43,200 bases of DNA from JAXHUH01 sp034211175. GTDB taxonomy: Bacteria > Actinomycetota > Acidimicrobiia > Acidimicrobiales > CAIXPF01. The notes under the pieces were generated by a model. That model ran no database searches. It saw only the letters and a list, made by a program, of their open reading frames with translations, and was not told the origin of the DNA. The translations under genes were made by a program, and so were the position numbers. This document shows, piece by piece, positions 1-8,347 of this stretch; positions within the stretch are counted from its first letter, which is position 1, and each line of letters starts with the position of its first letter. The stretch is from NCBI GenBank assembly GCA_034211175.1, contig JAXHUH010000215.1:1-43200 (forward strand). Reading direction: 5' to 3'.

Positions 1-921
1 CCACCTCCACCGCCGGCTCGGACCGCTGATCTCGCCCCGGCCCCGGCCCCGGATCCGATCGCGACCCGGCTGTCAGGTGAGCCGCCGGGTGCCGGGGAGC
101 CGCCGTTGGCCCCACCCGAGACGCCCGCGCCGCCACGGGCCGGGGAGCACGCCGACCTCGTCGTGGCCGTGCTCGGCCCGCTCGAAGTGACGATCGGTGG
201 CGTCCAGGTCGAGCGGTGGGTGTCCGGTCGGGGCCTCGCCGTGTTCCGCTACCTCGTCCTCAACCGGGAGCGCGCCGTGCCCCGGGAGCGACTGATGGAC
301 CTCCTGTGGCCGTGGGCCGACCCCCAGGCGGCGCGGAACAACCTGAACGTCGCGATGTACGGCCTCCGTCGGTCGCTGCGCGAGGCCGATCCGGTCGAGG
401 ACCGGCCCCACGTCGTCTACCGCGACGGCTGCTACGGCCTCGCCCCGGGGCTCTCCGTCCGCTCGGACGTCGAGGACCTGGAGGCGAGCCTCGCCCGGGC
501 CCGCTGCATGCGCGATGCCGGCCGCGTCGACGAGGCGATCGGTTGGCTCGAGCACGCCGTCTCGCTGCGGCGGGGCCCGCTCTTCGAGGACGACACGGCA
601 GCCGAGTGGCACCTCTCCGAACGGCAGCGGATCGACGAGCTCTGCGCCGATGCGTGGGAGGAGCTGGCCGGCCTTCGCTTCGGCCGGGGTGACGTCGCCG
701 GCTCGGCCGACGCCTGCCGTTCGCTCCTCGAGCTCGACAACTGCAACGAATCGGCCCATCGCATGCTCATGCGGACCTACGTCGCCCAACGCAAGTACCA
801 CCACGTCGCCCGGCAGTACGCCGAGTGCGTCACGAACCTCCGCGACGAGCTCGACATCGGCCCTGACTTCGAGACGACCGACCTCTTCCAGCAACTCCTC
901 AACCATCGTAGAGACCACTGA
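1..921 (+). CDS. BTAD/SARP-type transcriptional regulator, 5'-truncated
   Basis: DNA-binding regulator of the OmpR-winged-helix plus BTAD (bacterial transcriptional activation) type found in SARP and AfsR-like proteins. The reading frame is open from the first base of the window through a Pro/Ala-rich linker, so the true start lies upstream and this is the C-terminal part of a longer protein; the TTG at 106 is inside that linker and is not a convincing start. The winged helix follows the linker (VLGPLEVTIGG, then RLMDLLWPWADPQAARNNLN), and the all-helical, TPR-like BTAD domain covers roughly the last 170 residues (DVEDLEASLARAR to TDLFQQLL). It is followed by an inverted repeat and then by three co-directional genes ending in a haem peroxidase, which makes it a candidate local activator. 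What precedes the linker (for example an ATPase or sensor domain) cannot be seen. Confidence 0.9.
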   Translation, partial: PPPPPARTADLAPAPAPDPIATRLSGEPPGAGEPPLAPPETPAPPRAGEHADLVVAVLGPLEVTIGGVQVERWVSGRGLAVFRYLVLNRERAVPRERLMDLLWPWADPQAARNNLNVAMYGLRRSLREADPVEDRPHVVYRDGCYGLAPGLSVRSDVEDLEASLARARCMRDAGRVDEAIGWLEHAVSLRRGPLFEDDTAAEWHLSERQRIDELCADAWEELAGLRFGRGDVAGSADACRSLLELDNCNESAHRMLMRTYVAQRKYHHVARQYAECVTNLRDELDIGPDFETTDLFQQLLNHRRDH

Positions 922-925
922 GAGT

Positions 926-958
926 GATGCGGGCGCCCCCGGTGAGGGCGGCCGCATC
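926..958 (+). terminator. Hairpin after the BTAD regulator
   Basis: Five bases after the stop codon, 13-nt arms (926-938 and 946-958) pair with one mismatch around a 7-nt loop. There is no T-run, as is common for hairpin terminators in high-GC actinobacteria. Confidence 0.6.
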
Positions 959-1195
959 GTCGCGTCCGAGTTGTCGTTCACCGCGCCTTCGAACCCCATC
1001 TCACCTGGTGACGCACTGTTCGAGTCGCTTAATGACGGGTGAAGGCCCTTGTCTGATGCTCTAACCGGTAGTCACTAACCGAACTCGATCATGAACACAA
1101 AGCGTGAGCTAAGCGGTGGTCGGTACACCTCTCTCATCGCCTCGGCCGAACAGCCGGGATCGTCCGAACAGACAGACCACATGAGGTGAAGAGGG

Positions 1196-1888
1196 ATGAC
1201 AGACACGCGTTCTGCCGAGATCCAGAGTGGCAACGTGACGTTCACGATCGAGGACGGCAACGGCGGCAACGGCGGGGGTGGCGCCGCGTCGTCGGTCGCC
1301 CGTCGCGAGCAGCCGGCTGCCGAGGCGGTCGGCGGCGTCAGGGTCGTCGACGGCGATGCCGCCGCGTTCGAGGTGGACGATGCCGCGCTCGAGTCGTCGG
1401 GCAAGCACTTCACCTTCAGCTACTTCGAGCAGCTGAAGGTGCCGCGCCACCTCCTCGACGGCAGCTTCTACTCGGCGCTCTGCGATCCGTACGGCGTCTA
1501 CCCGACGTCGATCATCGACGTGACCAAGCCGTTCACGATCAAGTTCCACTGGAGCGTCTACGGACCGCTCGCCAAGTGCCTCTGCGGGTACTGGTGCATC
1601 AACGCCCACTTCGAGAGCCAGGGCCCGGGCGAGGAGCTCGACTTCACGACGCTCTACGGGCGCAACCACTACGTGCCGTACGATCCGTGCGGCGACGGGA
1701 ACTACTGGGTCGAGGTGACGATCCCTCCGGGCAAGATCGATCCGGCGAACTGCTCGACCCTCTACCGGTTGTCGACCAGCGTCACCTACCACACCACGTG
1801 CCGCACTCGTGACGGCCGTGACTTCCAGCCCGGCGGCATGGCGGGCTACGCCGACCTCGGTCTCATCCAGCTCTACGAGAGCCACTGA
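1196..1888 (+). CDS. Unknown Cys-rich protein (230 aa)
   Basis: I do not recognise the family. The ATG at 1196 is preceded by a purine-rich ribosome site (GAGGTGAAGAGGG). The first ~70 residues are low complexity, with a Gly/Asn run (GNGGNGGGG) and Ala/Glu-rich stretches. The remaining ~160 residues look like a compact beta-rich domain with seven cysteines, including a KCLCGYWC cluster, and many aromatic residues. There is no signal peptide or membrane segment, so the cysteines may bind metal rather than form disulfides; that is inference. It lies between a BTAD regulator and an HhH-peroxidase pair, all on one strand. The 274-bp gap upstream is less GC-rich than the genes and probably holds its promoter. 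Possible roles are a peroxidase partner or substrate, but nothing in the sequence proves this. Confidence 0.8.
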   Translation: MTDTRSAEIQSGNVTFTIEDGNGGNGGGGAASSVARREQPAAEAVGGVRVVDGDAAAFEVDDAALESSGKHFTFSYFEQLKVPRHLLDGSFYSALCDPYGVYPTSIIDVTKPFTIKFHWSVYGPLAKCLCGYWCINAHFESQGPGEELDFTTLYGRNHYVPYDPCGDGNYWVEVTIPPGKIDPANCSTLYRLSTSVTYHTTCRTRDGRDFQPGGMAGYADLGLIQLYESH

Positions 1889-1958
1889 GCGAGACCGAAC
1901 GAAGGCGGACGGGCGCCTCGGGTCACCCCGGGGCGCCCGTCCCGTTCGGTGGACCGTC

Positions 1959-2921
1959 ATGACGGAACCACAGCACGACCTCACCCAGTTCAAGGTCCAC
2001 GGGATCGGCACGGCGTCGATCGAGCATCTGCGCAAGACCGGCATCACCACGGTCGAGCAGCTCGCGCAACTGAACCCGTCACGTCTGCAGGCCAAGCTCA
2101 AGCCGGCGCGGCACGGCTTCACCGCCGCGGACGCCCGCAGCGTCATCAGCGCCGCGAGGGAGTTGCTGGGAGACGCTGCTCCCCCGGTGGCGCCGGACCC
2201 CGAGGGCTGGACGGCACTCGTCGAGCTCGGTGTCGCGATCGAGACCCGGGCGGGAGACGACGACTCGCTCGAGTGGCGCCTCTGTGCGAGCACCGAGGGT
2301 GTCGAGGAGCCACTCGAGGTGGCGTGGCCCGGGCTCGACCTCGAGCGCCTCGCCGCCTGGATCTCGATGTTGGTCGAGAGCGCGGCCGGCCAGTCCCGGC
2401 CGCTACCCCCGCCCAGCTCGCCTGCCGGAGACGCCGACGCCCGGCCGGAGCACGCCGCAGGGCACGAGCGAGCGTCTGCGGGCGACGGTGCGGCGGTCGC
2501 CCGGACAGCGGATCAGGCGGAGACCGCATCTCCGGCGGAGGGCCCGGACTCCGCTCCGGTGACCGTTCGTGTCGTGCCCTCCGGCCGAGACGGGCCCGAG
2601 ATCCGCCTTCCCGGTGCCGACGGGGCGGTCGACGTGCCTGATGAGATCGACCTCGTGGTCGAGCTTGCCGACGGTGAGCCCGACGACGTCGAGCTCGTCG
2701 GCGTCCATGACTTCGTCGTCGGCGCGAACCGCCGGCGCTTCCTGCGCCATGCCAGGCCCGACGACGGGATCGTCCGCCTCCCGGGCATCCGGCTGGACGC
2801 CGGAGAACATCGTCTCGAGCTCGTGCTCTCCGGTGCTCGAGGCGCCCACCTCGTCGATCTGGACGTCGTGTTCGACGTCAGCCCGGACGTACGCGCACAG
2901 AGGAGCGAACCGAGCCCATGA
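1959..2921 (+). CDS. Helix-hairpin-helix N-terminal protein of unknown function
   Basis: Predicted 320-aa cytoplasmic protein. Residues ~10-70 form a helix-hairpin-helix-like region (FKVHGIGTASIEHLRKTGI, then VEQLAQLNPSRLQAKL and a helix ending ISAARELL), resembling the DUF4332/RadA-type HhH that binds DNA or protein. A middle acidic segment (WTALVELGVAIETRAG...EWRLCAST) is followed by an Ala/Pro/Glu-rich linker and a C-terminal beta-rich domain of ~110 residues with repeated Val/Asp strands. ATG 1959 is chosen because the HhH begins soon after it and the frame upstream runs back into the preceding gene; no clear ribosome site is visible. Its stop overlaps the start of the peroxidase gene (ATGA), so the two are almost certainly co-translated. 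The exact role is unknown; an adaptor for the peroxidase is one possibility. Confidence 0.75.
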   Translation: MTEPQHDLTQFKVHGIGTASIEHLRKTGITTVEQLAQLNPSRLQAKLKPARHGFTAADARSVISAARELLGDAAPPVAPDPEGWTALVELGVAIETRAGDDDSLEWRLCASTEGVEEPLEVAWPGLDLERLAAWISMLVESAAGQSRPLPPPSSPAGDADARPEHAAGHERASAGDGAAVARTADQAETASPAEGPDSAPVTVRVVPSGRDGPEIRLPGADGAVDVPDEIDLVVELADGEPDDVELVGVHDFVVGANRRRFLRHARPDDGIVRLPGIRLDAGEHRLELVLSGARGAHLVDLDVVFDVSPDVRAQRSEPSP

Positions 2922-4420
2922 CCAGTGTCTCCAACCCGATCGTCCTCGAGCCGCGGAGCTACGACGGTTCGGGCAACAACGTCGCGCACCCTACGTGGGC
3001 CAAGGCGCACGAGCCGATCGTCCTGCGCCACGGCGAACCCGACCCGTCGCGCTTCCCGGGCTCGATCAACGCCCGGGCGATCAGCAACATCGCATGCCTC
3101 GAACGTGCGGTCGTCCCCGATCCCTACGGCCGCTCGAACATGGTCTGGGCCTGGGGCCAGTTCCTCGACCACGAGCTCGACCTGGTCATGGACGGGGACG
3201 AGAACCGTCCCATCAAGGTGCCCGCCGACGACCCGCAGTACAGGCGGGGCGCGACGATCCCGTTCCCACGCTCGAAGCGCGACGAGCAGGGGCAGCTCCG
3301 CAACGTGCACTCGTCCTACGTGGACGGCGCCGACGTGTACGGCACGTCGTCGTCGCACGCTCGGGCGCTGCGGACCCTCGCCGGCGACGGGAAGCTCCAG
3401 ACCTCCGGGAGCCCGTACCAGGCTGATCTCCTGCCGCGCTACGAGCAGGTCGGACTCCCGGTCTCGAACGCGCGGCGCGAGCGGCCGGACGCCTTCGTCG
3501 CCGGCGACGAGCGGGTCAACGAACACGCCGTCCTGACCTCGATGCACACCCTGTTCGTGCGTGAGCACAACCGACGGTGCGACGAGTTGCGTGCCGCGGA
3601 CCCCGACCTTCGCGGCGAGGAGCTGTATCAGCGGGCACGTCACTGGGTGATCGGCCTCATGCAGGTGATCACGTTCGGCGAGTTCGTGCCCGCTCTGCTG
3701 GGGCCGGGGACGTTCGTCTCGGTCGGCCGCTACGACCCCGAGGTCGACTCGACCGTCAGCCTCGATTTCGCAACGGTCGCCTTCCGTGTGGGTCACACGA
3801 TGCTGCCCCGGACGATCCACGCCGCGGGGCTGGGCCGCCTGGAACGCCTGCGGGACCTGTTCTTCGACCCGCGCCTCGTGGAGTGGCACGGCATCGAGCC
3901 CTGGCTCGGCGGACTGCCCACGACGCCGATGTCGGCGATCGACAACCAGGTCACGGACGGTGTCCGGGACTTCCTGTTCGCCTTCGAGGGCCACCTCATC
4001 GATCTCGCGTCGCTGAACATCCAGCGGGGTCGCGACCACGGCATGCCCGCCTACAACGAGCTGCGCGCCCGCTGGGGGCTCGGTCCGGCCGCCGACTTCG
4101 CTGACATCAGCGACGATGCCAAGGTCGTGGACGGCCTGCGCGCGGCCTACGGCTCGGTCGACGAGATCGACCCGTGGGTCGGCGCCCTGGCCGAGCAGCA
4201 CGAGCCCGGCCGACGGGTGGGTCCGCTGCTGTTCGCCATCCTCGAGGACCAGTTCGTGCGGCTCCGGGACGGTGACCGGTTCGCATGGAACAACGATCCG
4301 AACCTGACGGAGGACGAGCGGCACCACCTCGCCACCGTCCGTCTCGCCGACGTGATGCGTTGGAACCTCCACGGCGACACGAGCTGGGTGCCCTCCGACG
4401 TGTTCCACCTGTCCCACTGA
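2918..4420 (+). CDS. Animal-type haem peroxidase family protein
   Basis: Member of the animal haem peroxidase (peroxidase-cyclooxygenase) superfamily, 500 aa, oxidising a substrate with hydrogen peroxide at a haem centre. The distal motif WGQFLDHELD supplies the Asp84-His85 pair, the central helix ERVNEHAVLTSMHTLFVREH matches the family, AFRVGHTMLP holds the proximal His, and NIQRGRDHGMPAY is the hallmark C-terminal motif. The N-terminal RSYDGSGNN signature is typical of bacterial peroxinectin-like members. There is no signal peptide or Tat motif, so the protein is probably cytoplasmic or exported with a partner, which is unusual for this family. It overlaps the upstream HhH gene by four bases. 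The substrate cannot be deduced from sequence. Confidence 0.93.
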   Translation: MTSVSNPIVLEPRSYDGSGNNVAHPTWAKAHEPIVLRHGEPDPSRFPGSINARAISNIACLERAVVPDPYGRSNMVWAWGQFLDHELDLVMDGDENRPIKVPADDPQYRRGATIPFPRSKRDEQGQLRNVHSSYVDGADVYGTSSSHARALRTLAGDGKLQTSGSPYQADLLPRYEQVGLPVSNARRERPDAFVAGDERVNEHAVLTSMHTLFVREHNRRCDELRAADPDLRGEELYQRARHWVIGLMQVITFGEFVPALLGPGTFVSVGRYDPEVDSTVSLDFATVAFRVGHTMLPRTIHAAGLGRLERLRDLFFDPRLVEWHGIEPWLGGLPTTPMSAIDNQVTDGVRDFLFAFEGHLIDLASLNIQRGRDHGMPAYNELRARWGLGPAADFADISDDAKVVDGLRAAYGSVDEIDPWVGALAEQHEPGRRVGPLLFAILEDQFVRLRDGDRFAWNNDPNLTEDERHHLATVRLADVMRWNLHGDTSWVPSDVFHLSH

Positions 4421-4445
4421 CGGGGCGAGGGCTCCGCGTCGGTGA

Positions 4446-4473
4446 CGATGGCCCGGCTCCGGCCGGGCCATCG
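4446..4473 (+). terminator. Perfect 12-bp hairpin after the peroxidase gene
   Basis: Arms 4446-4457 and 4462-4473 pair perfectly around the loop TCCG. It lies 25 bp past the peroxidase stop and before the end of a minus-strand gene, so it could terminate from both sides. Confidence 0.75.
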
Positions 4474-4497
4474 GCGCGCGTCGGCGGTGGCCCCCGC

Positions 4498-4713
4498 TCA
4501 GGGGCCGAGCTGGCCGGATGCCTCGATCGCGGGGAGGCCGTTGGCGTCGCGGCGTTCGTCGAGGTGCTCGAGCGCACTCAGCACGGTGGCGATCACGATC
4601 ACCGCCACGAGGGCGCGGCCGCGGCGGCGGCCGCGGCGGGTCGGGGAGACGACGACCTCCGGCGCGGTGTGCTCCCGCAGCCAGCGGTCGCGTGCGTCCT
4701 CACCCGCCGCCAT
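4498..4713 (-). CDS. Small single-pass membrane protein (71 aa), tentative
   Basis: Short frame with ATG at 4713. It encodes a charged N-terminus, an Arg-rich stretch (RRGRRRGR), one hydrophobic segment of about 17 residues (ALVAVIVIATVLSALEHL, with the basic side predicted to stay inside) and a polar tail. No family is recognised and no strong ribosome site is visible. It fits the gap between the peroxidase hairpin and the crotonase hairpin without overlapping another gene, which supports it, but short open frames are easy to obtain by chance in DNA of this composition. Confidence 0.45.
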   Translation of the reverse strand: MAAGEDARDRWLREHTAPEVVVSPTRRGRRRGRALVAVIVIATVLSALEHLDERRDANGLPAIEASGQLGP

Positions 4714-4850
4714 CGCTCACGCCACCTGTGCTCGACCCCATGCCCCCGCCTTCCGCCGTGCTCCGATCACCTCACCCGCGCGCCATCGGTTCGGGTGCTG
4801 CCGCGTTGACCGCTCGTCACACATCGTCATCCGACCGCAGACGACGTGCA

Positions 4851-4891
4851 ACGCAGGACACATCCCGCTCCACTCGGGGTGTGACCTGCGT
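4851..4891 (-). terminator. Hairpin downstream of the crotonase gene
   Basis: Arms 4851-4866 and 4876-4891 form about 15 base pairs interrupted by one A.A mismatch and including one wobble pair, with a 9-nt loop. It sits 27 bp beyond the end of the minus-strand crotonase gene, as expected for its terminator. Confidence 0.65.
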
Positions 4892-4917
4892 CTCGTGTCG
4901 ATGGGGGGCCGACCGCC

Positions 4918-5673
4918 TCAGCCGAAGCCCGAGACCCGGTCCGCCGTGTCGGCGATCTCGTAGGACGTGGACGCCTCGTACGCCAGCCCGTCGGCGAGCG
5001 ACGTTTCCCGCGCGACCCGGTACAGGTCCTTGTACGCGGCGATCGATCCGCGGCTGTTCGCCGTGATCGTCGCGGCCAGCTCGGCGACCGCGGCGTCGAG
5101 CTCGTCGACCGGGTGCGCGGCGACGGCGAGGCCCCACTCGACGGCCTCGGTGCCGGAGAACGTTGCGGCGGTGTAGGACAACATCCGGGCCCGGGCCAGG
5201 CCGATCGCCCGGGGCAGGCGCTGGCTCATGCCCCACGTCGGCCGCAGGCCCCACTTCGCGTGGGTGTCGCCGAGCTTCGCCTCGGTCGCCGTGACCACGA
5301 GGTCACACGCCAGGACCAGCTCGAGGGCGCCGGTGAAGCAGAAGCCGTTGACCTTCGCGATGACGACCTCGGCCATCGCCTCGATCAGCTCGATGACCCG
5401 CCGGGCCCGATCGTCGAGCGTGCCCCCGACGTTGCCGTCGCTCAGCCCGCCTCCGGCGATCGCCTTCAGGTCGACGCCCGCGCTGAACGCCCGGCCCTCA
5501 CCGGTCAGCACGATCACCCCGATCGCCGGGTCGTCACGGAACCCGGTCAGCGCAGTCGTGACCTCGTCGAGCATCGCCGGCGTGATCGCGTTCAGGGCCT
5601 TCGGGCGGCTCAGCGTGATCGTCGCCACCGCGCCGTCCACCGCCGTGGTGATGGCCTCGTACGTGTCGCCCAT
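4918..5673 (-). CDS. Enoyl-CoA hydratase/isomerase family protein (crotonase)
   Basis: Crotonase-fold enzyme (251 aa, normal length) acting on an acyl-CoA thioester. The first oxyanion-hole loop is AFSAGVDL (62-69) and the second is GFCFTGALEL (110-119), whose Glu118 matches the first catalytic Glu of enoyl-CoA hydratase. The second catalytic Glu, 20 residues later, is replaced by His138 (KLGDTHAKWGL). This THAKWGL variant is a recognisable subgroup, so simple hydratase activity should not be assumed. ATG 5673 has a good ribosome site (GAAGGGGG, 8 nt away). An ankyrin gene ends about 50 bp upstream on the same strand and could be co-transcribed. Substrate unknown. Confidence 0.92.
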   Translation of the reverse strand: MGDTYEAITTAVDGAVATITLSRPKALNAITPAMLDEVTTALTGFRDDPAIGVIVLTGEGRAFSAGVDLKAIAGGGLSDGNVGGTLDDRARRVIELIEAMAEVVIAKVNGFCFTGALELVLACDLVVTATEAKLGDTHAKWGLRPTWGMSQRLPRAIGLARARMLSYTAATFSGTEAVEWGLAVAAHPVDELDAAVAELAATITANSRGSIAAYKDLYRVARETSLADGLAYEASTSYEIADTADRVSGFG

Positions 5674-5723
5674 GCCTCGTGCCCCCTTCGAGCGGTGCGG
5701 TCGGGGCCGGAGCGTAGGTGGTG

Positions 5724-6170
5724 TCAGGTGCCGCGACCGAACAGCGCCAGGTAGTCGGCGCGCTCGAACATCTGTGCCGTGGCGACCGCCGTTGGCGTCC
5801 CGGCATCCGGGTCGGCGCCTGCGTCGACGAGCACCTTCGCCGTGGCCATCTCGTCCTTGAACACGGTGCCGGCGAGCGGGGTCTGGCCCCGGTCGTTCGC
5901 CCGGTTCGGGTCCGCGCCCCGCTCGACCAGGGCCGTGACCGTGGCCGCGTGGCCGTGGTAGGCGGCCAGCATCAGCAGCGTGTCGCCCTTGTCGTTGGTC
6001 AGGTTCGCCGGCACCCCGGCATCGACGTAGGCGACGAGCTGCTCAGTGTCGCCGCTGCGCGCCATCCCGAACACCCGGGTCGCCAGCTCGACCATCTCGT
6101 CGTCGGGCCCGGCGGTGGCGGCGCCGTCGTTGTGTTGTGCGTCGTCGTTGTGTCGTGCGTCCCCGTCCAC
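5724..6170 (-). CDS. Ankyrin-repeat protein
   Basis: 148-aa protein made mostly of ankyrin repeats, a protein-binding fold. Repeats are visible as TNDKGDTLLMLAAYHGHAAT, then ANDRGQTPLAGTVFKDEMAT and a degenerate third. The C-terminal ATAQMFERADYLALFGRG is shared by a small family of bacterial ankyrin proteins. GTG 6170 is the furthest start in frame; its ribosome site is weak, and a later start near the conserved EMVELATRVFGMA is possible. The N-terminal dozen residues come from an 18-bp tandem duplication (see repeat) and may be non-essential or untranslated. No signal peptide is visible, so it is probably cytoplasmic. Its partner is unknown; the genes on either side encode a Rieske-ThDP enzyme and a crotonase. 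Confidence 0.85.
   Translation of the reverse strand: MDGDARHNDDAQHNDGAATAGPDDEMVELATRVFGMARSGDTEQLVAYVDAGVPANLTNDKGDTLLMLAAYHGHAATVTALVERGADPNRANDRGQTPLAGTVFKDEMATAKVLVDAGADPDAGTPTAVATAQMFERADYLALFGRGT
6126..6161. repeat. 18-bp tandem duplication at the start of the ankyrin gene
   Basis: Two adjacent 18-bp copies (6126-6143 and 6144-6161) differ at one base. In the minus-strand reading frame they encode DARHND and DAQHND just after the GTG start. Confidence 0.85.
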
Positions 6171-6209
6171 CCGCCGAGGGTACCGACGGCGTCGCCGCTG
6201 CCCGGACGA

Positions 6210-8195
6210 TCAGACGAGGGCGGGGTCGCAGATGATCTCGACGAGGGCGGGGCCCCGCTGATCGAGGGCGGTGCGGAGGGCGTCGTCCAGCTCGGCCGGC
6301 TCGGTGACGCGGATGCCCTTGGCGCCGCACAGCTCGGCGAACGCGGCGAAGTCGGGGTTGTGGAGCGACGTCTGCCAGACGGCAAGCTCGGCGGCCCGCT
6401 GTTCCTTCGAGATCTTGCCGAGCTCGGCGTTGTTCAACAGGACGTGGGTGATGTCCATCCCGTACTTCACGGCCGTCGTCAGCTCCATGGCGTACTGGCC
6501 GAACCCGCCGTCACCGCTCACCGACACCACCTGACGACCGGAACCGTCCGGGCCGCCGACTGCGGCCCACGCGCCCATCGCCGCGGGGAAGCCGAACCCG
6601 ATCGAGCCGAGGTAGCCCGACATCAGCACCGACTGGGCCTCGACCTCGAAGTAGCGGCCGAACGAGTACGTGTTGTTGCCGACGTCGACGCACAGCACCG
6701 CGTCGGGGGCGACCGCGTCGGTGAGCGACTCGAACACCGCGGCGGAGCCGATGCCCTTGCCGTGGTCGTCGGCCCGCCGGCTCGCCTTCTCGGCCCGCCA
6801 CAGCGCCCACCGCTGCGCGACCTCGTCGCGGAGATCGACAACGCGCCGGTCCACGGGCACGGCGTCGGCCATCGCCCGGGCGGTCTCACCGACGTCGCCG
6901 AGCACACCGACGGTCACCGGGTGGAACCGGCCGATGGCCATCGGGTCCCGGTCGACCTGGACCAGCGGCTTGTACGGGGCGATGCCGGTGTGGTTCGAGA
7001 ACGACGCCCCGAACACGACGATCAGGTCGCTCTCGTTCATGAACCAGCTGGCGATCGGGGTGCCGCTGCGGCCGAGCACGCCGCAGCCGAGCGGATGGCG
7101 GTCGCCGATCTGGCCCTTGGCCTTGAACGTCGTCGCCACCGGTGCGCCGACCGTCTCGGCCAGCGAGACGATGTCGGCCATGTCGTCGCGGGCGCCGGCG
7201 CCGACGACGAACAGCGGCCGCTCGCTGCCCGCCAGGAGCTCGACGGCCTCGGCGAGCGCTTCCGCCGGCGGCGTGACCGCACGGTCGCCGATCCGGCCCT
7301 GCGGGCCTCCGGCCGAACGGTCCGATGGCAGCGCCTGGACCTCGTCGGGCAGGATCAGGTGGGCGACGTCGCGCTCGACGAGCGCGGTCTTGCAGGCCAG
7401 CGTCATCAGCTCGGCGTGGTCGGAGCCGGCCTGGACGGTCGCCTGGTAGCGGGCGACGTCGGCGAACGCCGCGCCGAGGTCGAGGTCCTGGAACGCACCC
7501 CGCCCGGCGACCTTCGACGGCACCTGCCCGCTGATGGCCAGCACCGGCGCCCGGTCGACCTTGGCGTCGTAGAGGCCGGTGACCAGGTTCGTCGATCCCG
7601 GTCCGGCGATGGCGAAGCACGCGGCGAGGCGGCCGGTGAGCTTGCCGTAGGCGGTCGCCGCGAAGCTCGCCGCACCCTCGTGGCGGATCCCGATGTAGCG
7701 CAGCTCGTCGCGGTGCTCGGCCTCTCGCAGCGCGTCGGCGAAGCCGAGGTTGGAGTGGCCCACCATCCCGAAGACGACGTCGACGTCCCAGGCGACCATC
7801 GTCTCGACCAGCACGTCGGAAACGGTCCGCGCCCGCGGCGCCTCCGCGGGCAGCGCCACCCACACCTCGTTGTCGCGCACCTCGGTGGTGAAGCACGCCG
7901 GGCCGTCGTCGAACGGCGGGGGAGGGGTCCCGGTCAGCGGGTCGAAGTCGTAGCCGTGCCACGGGCAGCGCAGCCAGCCGTTCTCGATCGAGCCCTCGCC
8001 GAGCGGACCACCCTGGTGGGTGCAGCGGTTGTCGAGCGCGCCGAAGCGCTCGCCGACGTGGCACAGCGCGAGTGAGCGGCTCCCGGCGCTGACCGTCACG
8101 ACCCGCCCGTCGGGCAGCTCGCCGATGTCGGCGAGCACCCGGTGCCACACGACCTCGGCCGTCATCGGGTGCTGGTCGGCGCTGGCGTCGCTCAC
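6210..8195 (-). CDS. Rieske [2Fe-2S] - ThDP-dependent enzyme fusion (acetolactate synthase/pyruvate oxidase-like)
   Basis: 661-aa protein joining two normally separate modules. Residues ~15-115 are a Rieske ferredoxin domain with both ligand pairs present: C58-T-H60 and C77-P-W-H80. From ~124 to the end is a full ThDP enzyme of the acetolactate synthase/pyruvate oxidase group: catalytic Glu173 in RHEGAASFAA, a central nucleotide-binding-type domain, and the ThDP-binding GDG...NN motif (GDGGFGQYAMELT near residue 560, LLNN about 25 residues later). GTG 8195 is chosen because GAGGAG lies 5 nt upstream; the in-frame ATG 8165 lacks this and would trim only the leader. The reaction is unknown; a ThDP oxidoreductase or decarboxylase that passes electrons to the Rieske cluster is a reasonable inference. 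It is divergent from ilvD but need not belong to that pathway. Confidence 0.9.
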   Translation of the reverse strand: MSDASADQHPMTAEVVWHRVLADIGELPDGRVVTVSAGSRSLALCHVGERFGALDNRCTHQGGPLGEGSIENGWLRCPWHGYDFDPLTGTPPPPFDDGPACFTTEVRDNEVWVALPAEAPRARTVSDVLVETMVAWDVDVVFGMVGHSNLGFADALREAEHRDELRYIGIRHEGAASFAATAYGKLTGRLAACFAIAGPGSTNLVTGLYDAKVDRAPVLAISGQVPSKVAGRGAFQDLDLGAAFADVARYQATVQAGSDHAELMTLACKTALVERDVAHLILPDEVQALPSDRSAGGPQGRIGDRAVTPPAEALAEAVELLAGSERPLFVVGAGARDDMADIVSLAETVGAPVATTFKAKGQIGDRHPLGCGVLGRSGTPIASWFMNESDLIVVFGASFSNHTGIAPYKPLVQVDRDPMAIGRFHPVTVGVLGDVGETARAMADAVPVDRRVVDLRDEVAQRWALWRAEKASRRADDHGKGIGSAAVFESLTDAVAPDAVLCVDVGNNTYSFGRYFEVEAQSVLMSGYLGSIGFGFPAAMGAWAAVGGPDGSGRQVVSVSGDGGFGQYAMELTTAVKYGMDITHVLLNNAELGKISKEQRAAELAVWQTSLHNPDFAAFAELCGAKGIRVTEPAELDDALRTALDQRGPALVEIICDPALV

Positions 8196-8347
8196 GTGGG
8201 CTCCTCGGGCTCGGACGAACGGGTCGGTGGACGGTTCGGTCCCGCCCGCCGGCACCGGTACGGCGCGAACGCGGCGTCGGTTCGCGGTGAACGTACTGCG
8301 CCGACGGCGGTCGCGCCCCGGCTGCGGCGACCACGCCGCCGCAGCCT

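Noticed and set aside
106..921. BTAD regulator starting at TTG 106
   Set aside because: The frame stays open to the left edge through a Pro-rich linker and no ribosome site precedes the TTG, so truncation by the window is more likely.
5718..8075. Very long open frame on the plus strand (over 780 codons)
   Set aside because: It runs antisense to the crotonase, ankyrin and Rieske-ThDP genes, is Arg/Gly/Val/His-rich without domains, and reflects GC-rich codon use on the other strand.
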